NCBI GenBank assembly: GCA_964058845.1
Contig: CAXKVR010000339.1
Location: 1-64,000, forward strand
DNA from: Carex sylvatica
Taxonomy: Eukaryota; Streptophyta; Magnoliopsida; Poales; Cyperaceae
Direction: 5' to 3'
Length of the DNA stretch: 64,000 bases
Under the pieces are notes generated by a model, which did no database searches, was not told the DNA's origin, and worked only from the letters and a program-made list of their open reading frames with translations. The translations under genes were made by a program, and so were the position numbers. Every line of letters starts with the position of its first letter. The stretch's first letter is position 1. Shown piece after piece: positions 1 through 11,244 of the stretch.

Positions 1-3000
1 TCTTGAGATTTCTTTCGAAATGGATCAAAATATACATACCATTTTGATAGATATTTGAAAAAGGGTCTCCAATCTTATTTATTCATGAAGATTCCATACA
101 TATTCCGTACATCTCAAAATGGGATGAGCAGCAAAAAAATGAGTATCGTACAAAAAATTCAGGATGGCATATACAAAATTTCGAATTCGTTCCAAACAAA
201 GAGTATTTTGATTTATCTTTTTTTTTTTAATAGATGGTGTATTAAAAAATTTTGGAAACCCAAATGTAAAATGCGTATCAAAAAGTTTCGGGACCAATAA
301 AAAAAAAAGAAAAAGGAGGGAATTGCATCCCAAATGTAAAATGCGTATCAAACAGCCGTCAGTCCTACAGAAAAGAACTCAATCGGACCTCTTTTGTCTG
401 CATGGATGAATTGCATTCCAAATCAAATCAACCATTTTGGTCTCTTCGACTAGCCCAAGATAAATTCGGTCTTAAATACTTTTTTTTTTTTTGAAATCAT
501 GAGTTGGAGGTCAAGCTATCCAATACACTTTCAAACTCCTATGTATATTATAGAAGATTTTTTCACTTTATGGGTTTCGAAATTCGGTCTTAAATACTTA
601 CCCAAATAACGTCGATATTTCAAGAATTCGAGAGAGTCAGCTCGCAAAATACATGATGAAAATTTTAGGATGCATCTAGCAAATACCATCGTTAGAATGT
701 AATATCATGACATCCTAGAAAAAAAAAAAATATATATATATATATGTTGAACACCCCAAAATTGCACTTGTTAGGGATGACGTAGTCGATAAAAAATAAA
801 GGAAGGACCTGAGCATCAAATTCTCTCTCACACGATTTCACTCGATAAGAGAAAGTTGTTGCTCTTATTATGGACCCGACGAAGACAGTGCTTTGAATGA
901 GGATCCAAGTTGGAGTGATGGAGCTGTACGCCTATACCCAATTGGAGAGCGGGATTGTCAACCAGTCGTCGCATCAACAATTAATTGGGCTGTTATATGA
1001 AATTTTTTAGACTTTACATCTTAATATTCTATGAACTTAATTTACAAAAGAAAGAAACGATATATCTTCTTTGCGCAAGCTCGTCGAATTAAGAAAATAA
1101 ATGCGTATCTTAAAAGAAATAGGCCGGACTTTATACCTAGCTTTATCAACAGCTATGAGCTTAAGCTTGGATGATAAACTCGGTCAACAAAAAAAAAAAG
1201 GATTTTTATTATGCTTTGCAAAAATCGAAAAAATAAGAGGGTCTTTTTTATAAAGTGCAGTTTGGGCTTCATGCTAGGTCAGATGATAATATGGGCACTC
1301 AAAAGACTTCCTTTATTTAGTAAATTTCATAAAAAAATTACACATGTTGTTAAACAGTAAAATAAAAATATATCGGTAAAAAGACACACTTGGTCAATTC
1401 TGAACTCATTGTTTTCATTTAAAACCATACTGCCTTCTTTACAAAACACATATGCACAAATGCAAATAAGAAATAAAGGATGGACTTTAATAAAAATAAA
1501 TGAACTTTCTGGTACTTACAAAAAAATAGAAATATCAATGTATTTTTGTTCTTAGTCTATTTTTTGGTCTCTTACATAGAATTTGAAAACCTATAAAAAT
1601 AGTTATAATCTTAGGATTTATGACAAAGTAAGGACATTTACGTAGATAAAAAGATATCAAACGAAAGTTTATGAACATAGATAAATATATCAAAATCATT
1701 GGATTCATGATAAGAAGCTCTAGGATTTTCATCTTGGCAAACCCACTGTTTTGACAAAACTTAATAATACTGAGGGTCTCTTTGTAAATGTTTCTTCATC
1801 CTTGTCAGAAAGAAATTGGGTTTGCGATTTTTCTTCATGTGATGATTCTTTTGATTTCTGTATATCAGAAAAAACACTTAAATGAAATAAATAATAACAA
1901 TAGAAAGTTATCATTCAGAGAACCAGACTCAATCTCATGTGCCGGCATAAGGTTGGTATTGTACCAGTCATAATACCAAATATACTGGCTGGTACAATGA
2001 CCAGCAAGAAAACCAGAAAAGAAAAAAAAAGAAAGAAATGAGAAGAGGAGAATTCCTGTCATAGTTAGAGTATGGTGATCATGAGGCAAATAAAGCACAC
2101 CTAGAAGAACACACAAATACCAAATTTCTCATTTGTAGATGAATATAGTGACCTGCATGAATTTAAGAAAATCATATTTGCAAAAAGGCAAAAAATAAAT
2201 AAAAAAACTGGTAAATAGGGGTGATGCCCCAAAAATTATGCCACAGAAGATCAAGCTTTAGAGACCTCTCCAAGTCCCAGAAAAATCTGAAACTCTATGA
2301 ACATGTAGAGTTTGAACTATTAAGCCTATATATATAAAAAAAAAACATAAAATTTGGAGCAGTATAGAAGTACCAACAAAATTCTAAAGCTCAGCTTGCT
2401 CATGAACACTAAAAAAAAAAAATTACAGTCAACTCTTGAGCAAAATTGAGGAAATAAATAGTCTGAAGTAAAAAAAAAAAAAATTGAGGAGATATAGCCA
2501 CACAGTTTAAACATGATTACAAATATAAAATTTGAGAATTAAAGATAAAAAACATTGAGATTTGAAAACTGTAGCACCAGCAGAAACAGTGCTATGAGTA
2601 AAGTAAAAGACATGGTGCGAGCTTTAAAACAATATGTCGTATGCTCTCCCTCGTACCATAGATATGCTCCAAAGAAAAGATGTCAAGTTCTAATAAGCTG
2701 AACCAATCAGTACACATCCACGGAGGCCAAATCAGATACCGGTCCCATATAGATGCCTTTCTCCAATTCAATGAAAACATGTGGGGAAAAAAACGATTAT
2801 AATCCAAGCCCTAAGATGAAGATGCTCTGAAAGAAAATCAACACGCCCAAACCTGACTGAATTATCAATCAAATCAAGCTCAAAGTCTGGTACCGGTACC
2901 AACTTGAATTACTGGAAGAGTTAAAACCAGGGAACATATGTGAAGCAGAGAATATGCTCATAAGAAGAAGTCCTAGCATGAAACTATGATAAATTGAACA

Positions 3001-3449
3001 GAAATAGCTTTAGGTGAAGAAAATTAACAAGAAAAAAAAATCTCAGTTTCAGCTTTCAGGTTCAACTCAAATGTGATCGACAGTGTGATGGCGTTCCGAC
3101 CAATCTGCCTTCGGTCTCCGGGGAAGATGTCAACGAACTCCCCTAGCTCTTGCAAAACGGGTGATACTTGGTTCCAAGATTGCCGTGGTCGGAAGTCCTC
3201 TGATAATGCTCAAACCTATTGCTGGGTTTAAACCCTCAATAAATCAAACCCGTAAAAAAAAAAAAACAGACCCAATAGAGCCTGACGATACCACATGGAT
3301 ATTTGGATATTCAATATCCGAATATCAGTGTGGATACGAATTCGGATATGAACAGAGTTTTAAATTTAATTATCCGTATTCAAATATAGATATATACCAT
3401 ATAATTTAATATGTATCATGAAAAAAAATTATAGATATATATATATATA
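1..3449. other. Intergenic stretch, no gene recognised
   Basis: AT-rich DNA with many A or T runs. Open frames here are short and look random. A GGTATTGTACCAGT-like motif near 1955-1996 recurs near 25215-25280, so part of this is probably old repeat. A short piece at 3072-3161 (-) reads like the entry to a gypsy reverse transcriptase (VLQELGEFVDIFP) but is too short to call. Confidence 0.5.
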
Positions 3450-3842
3450 GAGGAGGGCTCAAATGCCTCTATTTTTTGTGCCTCCATCATACCTCCATTT
3501 TTAAATACTTAAATTATTCAAAGAATAAATCTTAAAATTCAAAATAAAATCGTTAGATGTGATCTATGTTATTTTCTCTATGTGCCCATAAAAAATTATC
3601 GCATTTTGATTTTGCTTTTATGTGAATCAATAAGTTAAAAAATCAATGTCTTGAAATTATCCACATTAGTATATATTTTTACAAACTCAAGATGACAACC
3701 AAAACAAAGTTGAAATACCATATTTTTTTTATGTGCATAGATAAAATGATGTAATTCATATCCAATGATTTTATTTTAAATTTTAAGATTTAAATTTTGA
3801 GTTATTAAAGTTTTTAAAAATGAAGGCATTTGAACCTTCCTC
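3450..3842. mobile_element. Foldback MITE, Mutator-like
   Basis: The ends are inverted copies: GAGGAGGGCTCAAATGCCT on the left and the complement of GAGGAAGGTTCAAATGCCT on the right. The similarity runs inward for most of each arm (over 150 bp, imperfect). The 9 bases on each side, ATATATATA and ATATATGTA, fit a 9-bp target duplication, though a TA-repeat target makes this ambiguous. There is no coding capacity. The same end sequence recurs in the element at 21612-22002, where the 9-bp duplication is unambiguous. Confidence 0.75.
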
Positions 3843-3849
3843 ATATATG

Positions 3850-3869
<20 letters not shown>

Positions 3870-3886
<17 letters not shown>

Positions 3887-4204
3887 TGTGACTAATGTGC
3901 ATTCGGAAGCATATGGCCCGAAGTGCTTACGGTCCAAATTTGAAATTTTAAAACTCAAAAAGTCGATCTGAACCGTTCATCTTGTTCTCCATATTAATAT
4001 GTGCTTGGAGACCAAATTTTATATTTTTCTAATTTTTTTTATTATTTATTAAGTATTTTATAAAATTGTTGATCCAACGGTGGTCTCCAAGCACATATTA
4101 ATATGGAGAACAAGATGAACAGTTCGGATCGATTTTTTTAGTTTTGAAATTTCAAATTTGAACCGTAAACACTTCGGACCATATGCTTCCGAATGCACAC
4201 TAGC

Positions 4205-4223
<19 letters not shown>
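3870..4223. mobile_element. Foldback MITE with (GA)n ends
   Basis: A long imperfect palindrome. The left arm starts with a GA run followed by GTGTGACTAATGTGCATTCGG; the right arm is its inverted copy ending in a CT run. Both arms contain the segment around GATCTGAACCGTTCATCTTG, which is shared with the neighbours at 4242-4665 and 21612-22002. It sits inside TA repeats and is non-coding. Confidence 0.7.
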
Positions 4224-4241
<18 letters not shown>

Positions 4242-4665
4242 GAGGTTGGCTACTATGCTTATATAAGCATATCCCCACATATGCTTATAACTCATTTTTG
4301 TGTTTCCAATCTCCAAATGGTCGATCTGAACCGTTCATCTTGTTCTCCATATTAATATGTGCTTGGAAACAAAATTTTACATTTTTCTGAATTTTTTTAC
4401 TATTTATTAAGCCACTTGAAAATTATTAATCCAACGGTGGCTGCTGATTTTACTGTTTTGTGCAGCCACCGTTGGATCAGCGATTTTCAAAGTGGCTTAA
4501 TAAATAGTAAAAAAATTCAGAAAAATGTAAAATTTAGTTTCCAAGCACATATTAATATGGAGAACAATATGAACAGTTCCGATCGACCATTTGGAGATTG
4601 GAAACACAAAAATGAGTTATAAGCATATGTGGGGATATGCTTATATAAGCATAGTAGCCAACCTC
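4242..4665. mobile_element. Near-perfect 424-bp foldback MITE
   Basis: Both ends read GAGGTTGGCTACTATGCTTA going inward, and the arms of roughly 200 bp stay almost identical up to a short loop near 4447-4462. It lies in TA repeats. A transcript through it would form one long double-stranded hairpin. The high arm identity suggests a recent insertion or arm conversion. Short open frames inside it are by-products of the palindrome. Confidence 0.8.
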
Positions 4666-5292
4666 TATATATATATATATATATATCTATAGATATCCGA
4701 TATCCGTATCTATATCCATCAAACATCCAATTCGTATTCCAAAAATAAAATTAGATACATATATAGTTTTTTATTTTTTAATAGTTAGCGAAATGCCACC
4801 AACAAATATATTGATACTAAAAATTTACATATATAGTTATACCAGTATACAACTGCTACTATTGCCAGATCTTTGACCGTCTTCAAATAAAATTGTTGGT
4901 ATAAACCCTAAACCCTAAACATGGACAAATATATGGAACCGACTAATAATACTATTTAGTTTTTAAGGTATTTTCTCATTGGGCTGAAAAAGTAGATATG
5001 GACATGTCTCTTTAGCCACCGAATAATACAAAATAAGAAGTGAAATCCAACATCAAAACAAGACAAGGTTGAAATAACAGATAAGAAACTACGATTTAAC
5101 ATACAAGCAGCATTCTTAATTATTAAGTGCACTAAACAAAGTTAAAGACCAAAAAAAAAAATACTTTTTCAACGGTTCTGAGGTAAATATAAATATTCAG
5201 GAAAAAAAAAACATGTACTGACCATCAATAACTAGTTAGTTAACAAAGGCACTAGCTAAATATGTCAAACAACGTGACAGGAAATGACAATC
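4666..5292. other. Intergenic stretch with a telomere-like patch
   Basis: AT-rich, no gene seen. Positions 4903-4920 hold two and a half copies of the plant telomere unit (CCCTAAA). The stretch runs into the 3' end of the F-box gene, whose stop codon is at 5293-5295. Confidence 0.5.
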
Positions 5293-7447
5293 TTACAAGA
5301 GAATAATCTTTGCTATTGTCTCTACAAGTTCCTCCGAAGTGTGAACCAGCTCTTCCACCAACTTAACATTCTTCCCTGGACAACTTATCTTCACTGCTTC
5401 AAGGTACTCATTTTGGAATAAAACATCTCCTTGAAACTCTTCTGTTTGCTTAGGTGATGAAAAAAAATAAAGAGTTCACTAATCATATGGCATATAACAG
5501 TAACCAAATCTGTAGCCTATTTTGGTTTACATGAAACAGAGTGTTTCGCTTCATTTATTTATTTTCCTCTATAGCATAGAGTATAATTTTTTTTTCCCTC
5601 AAAGCTACTATTTGTCTTGATTTGTTTTAGTATGTTGTGGGAGCAAGTTAGAGCCACCATACCCTATATAGGCCCGGCCAATTAACACATAACATTTAGA
5701 CACTCACAAAATCAGAAGGTAGTAACAATAAAAATAATTTTTTTATAATGGTTTGGCACCACACATGTTTATTATCGAAATCTTGCAAGTATGGTTTTGA
5801 AGCAGAACCATTTTACCATATTACTTGTACCAGTAATTGTTTCCTTCATTAAACAAATTGGGAATTCAGGCTCTTCTTATATTTAACAATACTAGTTGAA
5901 AATCAATCATCATACTCCGCTTATAAGTTATAACTAGGAAATCATTAGAGAAAGAGAGAAAATACTCGAAATAAGTGCAAAGTGAGGTCCTTCAGATTGA
6001 ATGAATGTTGGAGGAGACATGCCACCCAATTCCAGTTATAATTGATATTTATTATTCCAAGATCCAAGCTCTTTAATTTTTTTAAGATCGGACAGTTTGG
6101 AATATCTGCGAGCAGAAAATGCTACATAGTATAAAAAAAATGTTATTAGGAGATGGAATATGAATTTAAAATTGGACAAATTATTCAATAAATAAAATTA
6201 TTGTTTAAACACCAACCTTTTATCAATCATTGCATTAAAGTAAAACAAGTCATATTCTCACTGTAGTATAAAGATATAACCTAACATGGTTGAAGAATCC
6301 AACCCAACCCAATCGTTAGTTTTTCCTTCCATTTACCATTCTACAAAATTGCTCAAAAACATTCATATAAAAATTGGTTGTTTTAGTCTTTATCTTTTCC
6401 TTATTGTGACACATTAACTAATTAATTAATAATGATTTTTTTTTATAATCACTTGATGTTTCCAGTGATAGTTAAGACTTATACTTGACAGAACAAGAAA
6501 TCCAGAATAGAAAATACCAGAACGTGAAGACATCTTGAATATAGCTTTAAGCTTGTGACATTTGAAAGGCCGCCGAGAAGCCTCAACTCACGATGATCAG
6601 CTATGGTAAGAGATGGATACACACCAAGACATAAAATGTCAGCTGTGGTAAGAGATGACATATTCTTTAATGTAATTCCTTCTGTATTTATGGATTTAAT
6701 GCTCAAAGACACAACTCGGGGACAAGAAATCTCCATTGCCTCCCCGTGATGGCAATACTTCAATACCAAATTCTTCAACACCTTAGAGGAAATCATAAAC
6801 TGTTCCACCAGTATGCATCTTATTAAAACTAATTCTTTCATAACAGGACATCCAGATATAAGCATTCTGATAATATCATTATTCAAAAACAGGTTATAAA
6901 ACTCCAATTTTTGTAGGAAAGGGAGGTTGATTGGTCCCGATTTAATAAATATATCTTTATAATGCATATAACCATTTTGAAGCCACAATGACATCTCCTC
7001 TATTGATGTACATGTGAAAATTGAATCAGTCAAGTCTGGAAGTGTCTTAGTATTGATATCGATATGGATTGATAATATGCGGGGTCTACACTCTACTGCA
7101 CAGCAAAGACATTCATGTATATGAAGAAGATTGTCACTGACATTACCTCCCCACCATGTCAGTTTAAATATATCCAGAGTCAAGTTTTCTCGATTCAAAA
7201 TGACGCCATGAAAAAATCTTAGAAACTTATCTTCACGTTTTTGAAACTCTTCTTTTGTTAGTTTATCTTGTTTGCATTTATGATCATCAAAAATGAGAAC
7301 AGGCAAAGAAACCCAAACTTTTATCCATCGTTTGGACAATATACATGTGCGTACGGCCTCTTCGGTAGATAAAAAAGAAAGGATGTGAGTAAGAAGTGAG
7401 TCAGGCAAGTCACTAATTCTGTCCCAGACTAAATCTCTACCCTCCAT
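5293..7447 (-). CDS. F-box/LRR protein with FBD-like C-terminus, 3 exons
   Basis: Predicted substrate receptor of an SCF ubiquitin ligase; the F-box binds SKP1 and the leucine-rich part would bind the target. Exons on the minus strand are 7447-6518, 6121-5966 and 5448-5293, all joined in phase 0 with GT-AG ends, giving 413 residues. Residues about 8-48 are the F-box (DRISDLPDSLLTHILSFLST, then SKRW). Leucine-rich repeats follow to about residue 310. Exon 2 carries a conserved block (IPNCPILKKLKSLDL ... LLQHSFNLKDLTL). Exon 3 ends in an FBD-type tail (YLEAVKISCPGKNVKLVEEL). The single long open frame runs past the exon 1 donor and ends falsely at 6479. The start is the first ATG, just before the F-box. 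No stop or frameshift disturbs it, so it may be functional; the target is unknown, as for most of this large plant family. Confidence 0.8.
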
Positions 7448-8940
7448 TATTCACAAGTGATGACAAAATCTCCCAAATATCTTACATGCACGATCTCTGT
7501 ATTCAAATGCACGAAAACCACAAATCATCCATAAGTTATCTCAATCTAATACACAAGTATTAAAAAAAAAAATAGTACTATCACTTGAAAGTATGACAGG
7601 GATTGTGCTAATCAGGAATTCAACCCTATTTAAATTAAGAACAATAATTCACAAATTGATTACTTCTAGCACAGTTTGCTAGAAAATAAAATAGGAGAAA
7701 TAAGTATAGAATATCTGAGTCAAGAATCACGATGGAAAAGTATATATAAAAACCTCAATCATTCAAACCATTTATCAAGCACCCTACCATGTACATGATA
7801 TCTGGGCTAAAATTTCAAGAAAATAACCTTCTTATCTCAAATTGAGATTGAGTAATACAAGTTTTTTTAGAAAAAAAAAAATCATTAATGCCAGAGGTTA
7901 AACCTAATTAAAATAAAAGCGCTACATCCAATATATATAATTAAAGGTAGCACGGTTCTCCAAAAAGGAAAAAAAATAGTCAAATCAACTCACTAAATTC
8001 AATTATATATTTCGGTATATACAATCGATTCGATTGAATTGTATTCACAAGTAAAAAGTATTGTTTGAAAAAAAGTAACAAACAGGAAGAGAAACCCACC
8101 AGAAACTCCATTTAATTACCTGAAATAGAATATGAGAGCCTCGGAGTTATCTTTTCTTAAATTTATCACGATGCAGAAGAGAGAGATATGTATTGTACAA
8201 ATTGTATAAATTTGTAGTGTGTGTATATATATAACTAATAAATGATAAATACAATATATCTAAATTTAATTTCGTGGAATTAAAGAGAAATGCCAAATAT
8301 AATAAGTCTAAATTCAATATATTTTTTATAACTCAATTACTAAAGATGTCTTGAGTTTATGTAGCTATTTCTTTTAATATTTTTAGACGCCTCTGACTAA
8401 TTAGATTATTAATAACTCCAATCTAATTTTCTTATTATTCTAAAAACCACCAATTACTATCCACTTTAATCTGCCATATATTCTAATTAATTATCATTAT
8501 ACTTCTTATATATGTCTCTTCCTTAAAATTGTCCTTGTCTTTAACGATTTTGAAACGAATAATCTAATTCAAAATAACAAGTTTGTGGTCTCCTTGACAA
8601 GTAATTAAGCCAAGCCAAAAATTTCGGTCCCGCATAAAAAGATGTTTCCATATTACATTATTTGTGCTGAAAGAGCGAAAAAGCTATGAATGGATATTTG
8701 CTCAATACACAATTTTTACAATTGATTTTTGGCCACAAACATAATATTTTTCATATAAGAACTATTAGATGTGTGATATATATTCTAATTTCTCCACCAT
8801 AACACATTAAAATGAGACCTCTAACAGCTACTATTAGGATTTCAAAAAAATAAAATGAGACCTTAAAGAAGTTTGTGAATTTATATTGAATTTGAATTTC
8901 CATTTATAATAAAATATTTAAAACCATAGGCAAGAGATTT
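7448..8940. other. F-box gene upstream region, no further gene seen
   Basis: AT-rich DNA upstream of the minus-strand F-box gene. It probably contains its promoter and 5' leader, but I see no element I can place with confidence. Several poly-A runs are present. No other gene is recognised. Confidence 0.4.
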
Positions 8941-8959
8941 ATTTATAGAAAAATTTACC

Positions 8960-9610
8960 GATTGTCATTTGGATGAATCGAATTTTCTACCACTAGGGGG
9001 AGAAAACAATTCGCTAAAAAAAGATATTAGTTGGAACAATTTATCCTTGTTTCATTTTGACATTCATACTAAAGAATATGAACTAAATGTTCACAAGATA
9101 ATTCATTTGAGATTAGCTAATTCCTACTGGCCAGATGCATTTACATACCAAAAAAAGTGACCAAATAACATGTACCAATTGTTAATGCGCTAATTAAAAT
9201 CGATGTCCCTATGGGCCAATCAGTTTCGAAGATAAAAATTCTGAAAAAAACAAAAGATCACATAATGAAAATAGCCAAGTCGAAGATACGATAATTTCAA
9301 AAGAAAAAAAAATCTAAAAGAGAATCAAATTATAAGTAAAATTAGAATTCCAGCAGAAACTCAAGTGTCTGAAATAGATGAAATTGAAGAGATCTCGATA
9401 AATTATATTATTTAATAGAAAAAGATGAATCGAGATGACATTGAATTAATAATATTTTTCATGTAATATAGCGCTAAATATAATAAATAATGAGAATCAT
9501 AACCGAAGTCTATTAAAGAATATCAACAAAGAAATAATTGATTAGGTTGGAACTGCGCAATTGAGGAAGAAATAAACTCTCTTTAAAACAAAAACAAAAA
9601 ATGGATTTAT
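8960..9610 (+). pseudogene. Eroded Ty1/copia pol fragment (integrase-RT linker)
   Basis: The frame starting near 8969 reads SNFLPLGGENN, then WNNLSLFHFD..TKEYELNV.KIIHLRLAN and PDAFTYQKK. This is the conserved spacer between integrase and reverse transcriptase in one copia group. After a stop at 9158, matching pieces continue in shifted frames: IDVPMGQS near 9200 and PKSIKEYQQRNN followed by EEEINSL near 9510-9580. Many stops and indels show it is an old relic. No LTRs were found beside it. It is unrelated in sequence state to the complete copia element at 10539. Confidence 0.65.
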
Positions 9611-10533
9611 AGTCTCAATTGAGTGATGCATGTACATGAAATATTTTTGAATTAATTTATACAAAGTTAATACTTAAAAGATGATAAAAAATAAATACAT
9701 AAATAACTTATAAACCTTTATTTTTGTAACAGCTTGACTTTGTACCAAAAAGGAAGTCAAAACATTTTAAATTCTTACATGTACATGCATCACTCATAAA
9801 CTAAATAGGTTTCAACAATTTGAATTCATCATATAGAATTAATGAAAAAATAAATTCAATAATGAAGCTTTTTCAAATACTTATAACATATTATTTGAAA
9901 GAAATAAAACATTCCAACGTAAAATTACTAAATTTAGTCTATGATAAAAACTTAATTTCATATATATGTTGTATCAATTGAAAAAATTACATCAATAAGT
10001 AAGAAAAATATATGGTATATAAATAATAGAAGAATTAATCAACTTCAAAGTAAGAAGAATATATATATATATAAATAAAATATTGAATGTATAACCAAGT
10101 ACAAATAAAATTACAATACATTATTTATAAAATTTATTACCACACACAGTCATAGAAAAAAAAAATTGATAAAAAAGAAAAATAAAATGAAAATAAATAG
10201 TGAGTGAAATAAACAAAAATAAAACAAAAATACTAATTAACATTTTAGTCGCTGTCGTGGACCAATCAGCCGATGTTTGTACGTTGCTTCTCATGATTTT
10301 ATACCTATATCAAGCTTTCTCTCTCTCTTTTTTTTTTTTGCTTTTCTTAATTCAGTTGTTTAGGAAAGAATTAAACTAGCATCAAAATATAGCCGTTAGT
10401 CTTAATTAGGGACCTAGCTTAATCTCGTCAATTAGGCAAATATATAAATCCAACCATTTAGGAAAGCCACCAACGGCTACAAAGAAATTGGGTTCTAAAT
10501 ACCCATGTAATGCTTATGCAATGTATCATAAAA
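9611..10533. other. AT-rich intergenic stretch
   Basis: Nothing recognisable as a gene. It ends at the 5-bp target site CAATC (10534-10538) of the copia element. Before that insertion it was contiguous with the broken gene that now starts at 16001. Confidence 0.4.
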
Positions 10534-10538
10534 CAATC

Positions 10539-11170
10539 TGTTGGGCCGATGGGTCCAGCCCATTTGACAAAAAGAAAGAAACAAAAAAGAAAAAGAAAAC
10601 ATGAAAAGGGGAGTAGTGCTGGGTGCTTCGATAGAGACACAAAAGAGACACAGAGAGGAGGCGAAAGAGAAGAAAAGAGACACAGAAGAAGAAGGAGAGA
10701 AAAAGTTAGTCTCTCCGATTTCACTATTTTGATCAACTTTTTTCTTGTCTGTAAGAAAGAAATTTCTTATTTTCTCAAATTTAGGATTTGCTTGGGTTTG
10801 AATGAAATTGGAGTTTGAAAGAGATATTTCTCCGTAATATGTTATCTCTTGTATTTTCTCTTTATTACTGTATGTATACCTTAGTTTAGGGCTTAAACTT
10901 GAGAAGAACAATTGTACATGTTTCTTATTAGTATAGTGAAATTTGTCAGTGTGCCCCATGGTTTTTTACCCTCCAAGTTGAGAGGGTTTTCCACGTAAAT
11001 TTGATGTTATTTGTGATTATGCTTGATTTCATATTATCTTGATTTGGCTTATGCACTTTGACTTTGAACTTTTCGGCACCAACTAGTACAGTGCTAATAT
11101 TACTCATCTCTCTCATTGGTTGATTACACAATAGGCATTACTCTCAAGTGGTATTTTTAAATACCCAACA
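10539..11170 (+). repeat. 5' LTR of copia element
   Basis: A 632-bp terminal repeat, bounded by TG and CA. The first 170 bases are rich in GA and carry repeated AGAGACACA units. The right LTR contains an additional purine-rich segment of about 45 bp. This copy would have driven the element's transcription. Confidence 0.92.
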
Positions 11171-11184
11171 AGTGATATCAGAGC
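11171..11184 (+). promoter_or_regulatory. Primer-binding site, initiator tRNA-Met type
   Basis: TGATATCAGAGC directly follows the left LTR. Plant copia elements use TGGTATCAGAGC, complementary to the 3' end of initiator tRNA-Met. One base differs (G to A), in keeping with the other G-to-A changes in the element. Confidence 0.8.
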
Positions 11185-11244
11185 CTCAGATTTTCTTTTC
11201 TTTTGAGAGTGCTTTTGTAGATTGAGATTGAAGGCAGCAGCACT

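Noticed and set aside
3072..3161. Minus-strand phrase VLQELGEFVDIFPGD like the start of a gypsy reverse transcriptase
   Set aside because: Only about 30 codons match loosely and nothing around continues the domain.
10458..10959. Overlapping frames on both strands in the copia LTRs (also at 15033-15850)
   Set aside because: They lie in the purine-rich LTR and appear in both LTR copies; they are not genes.
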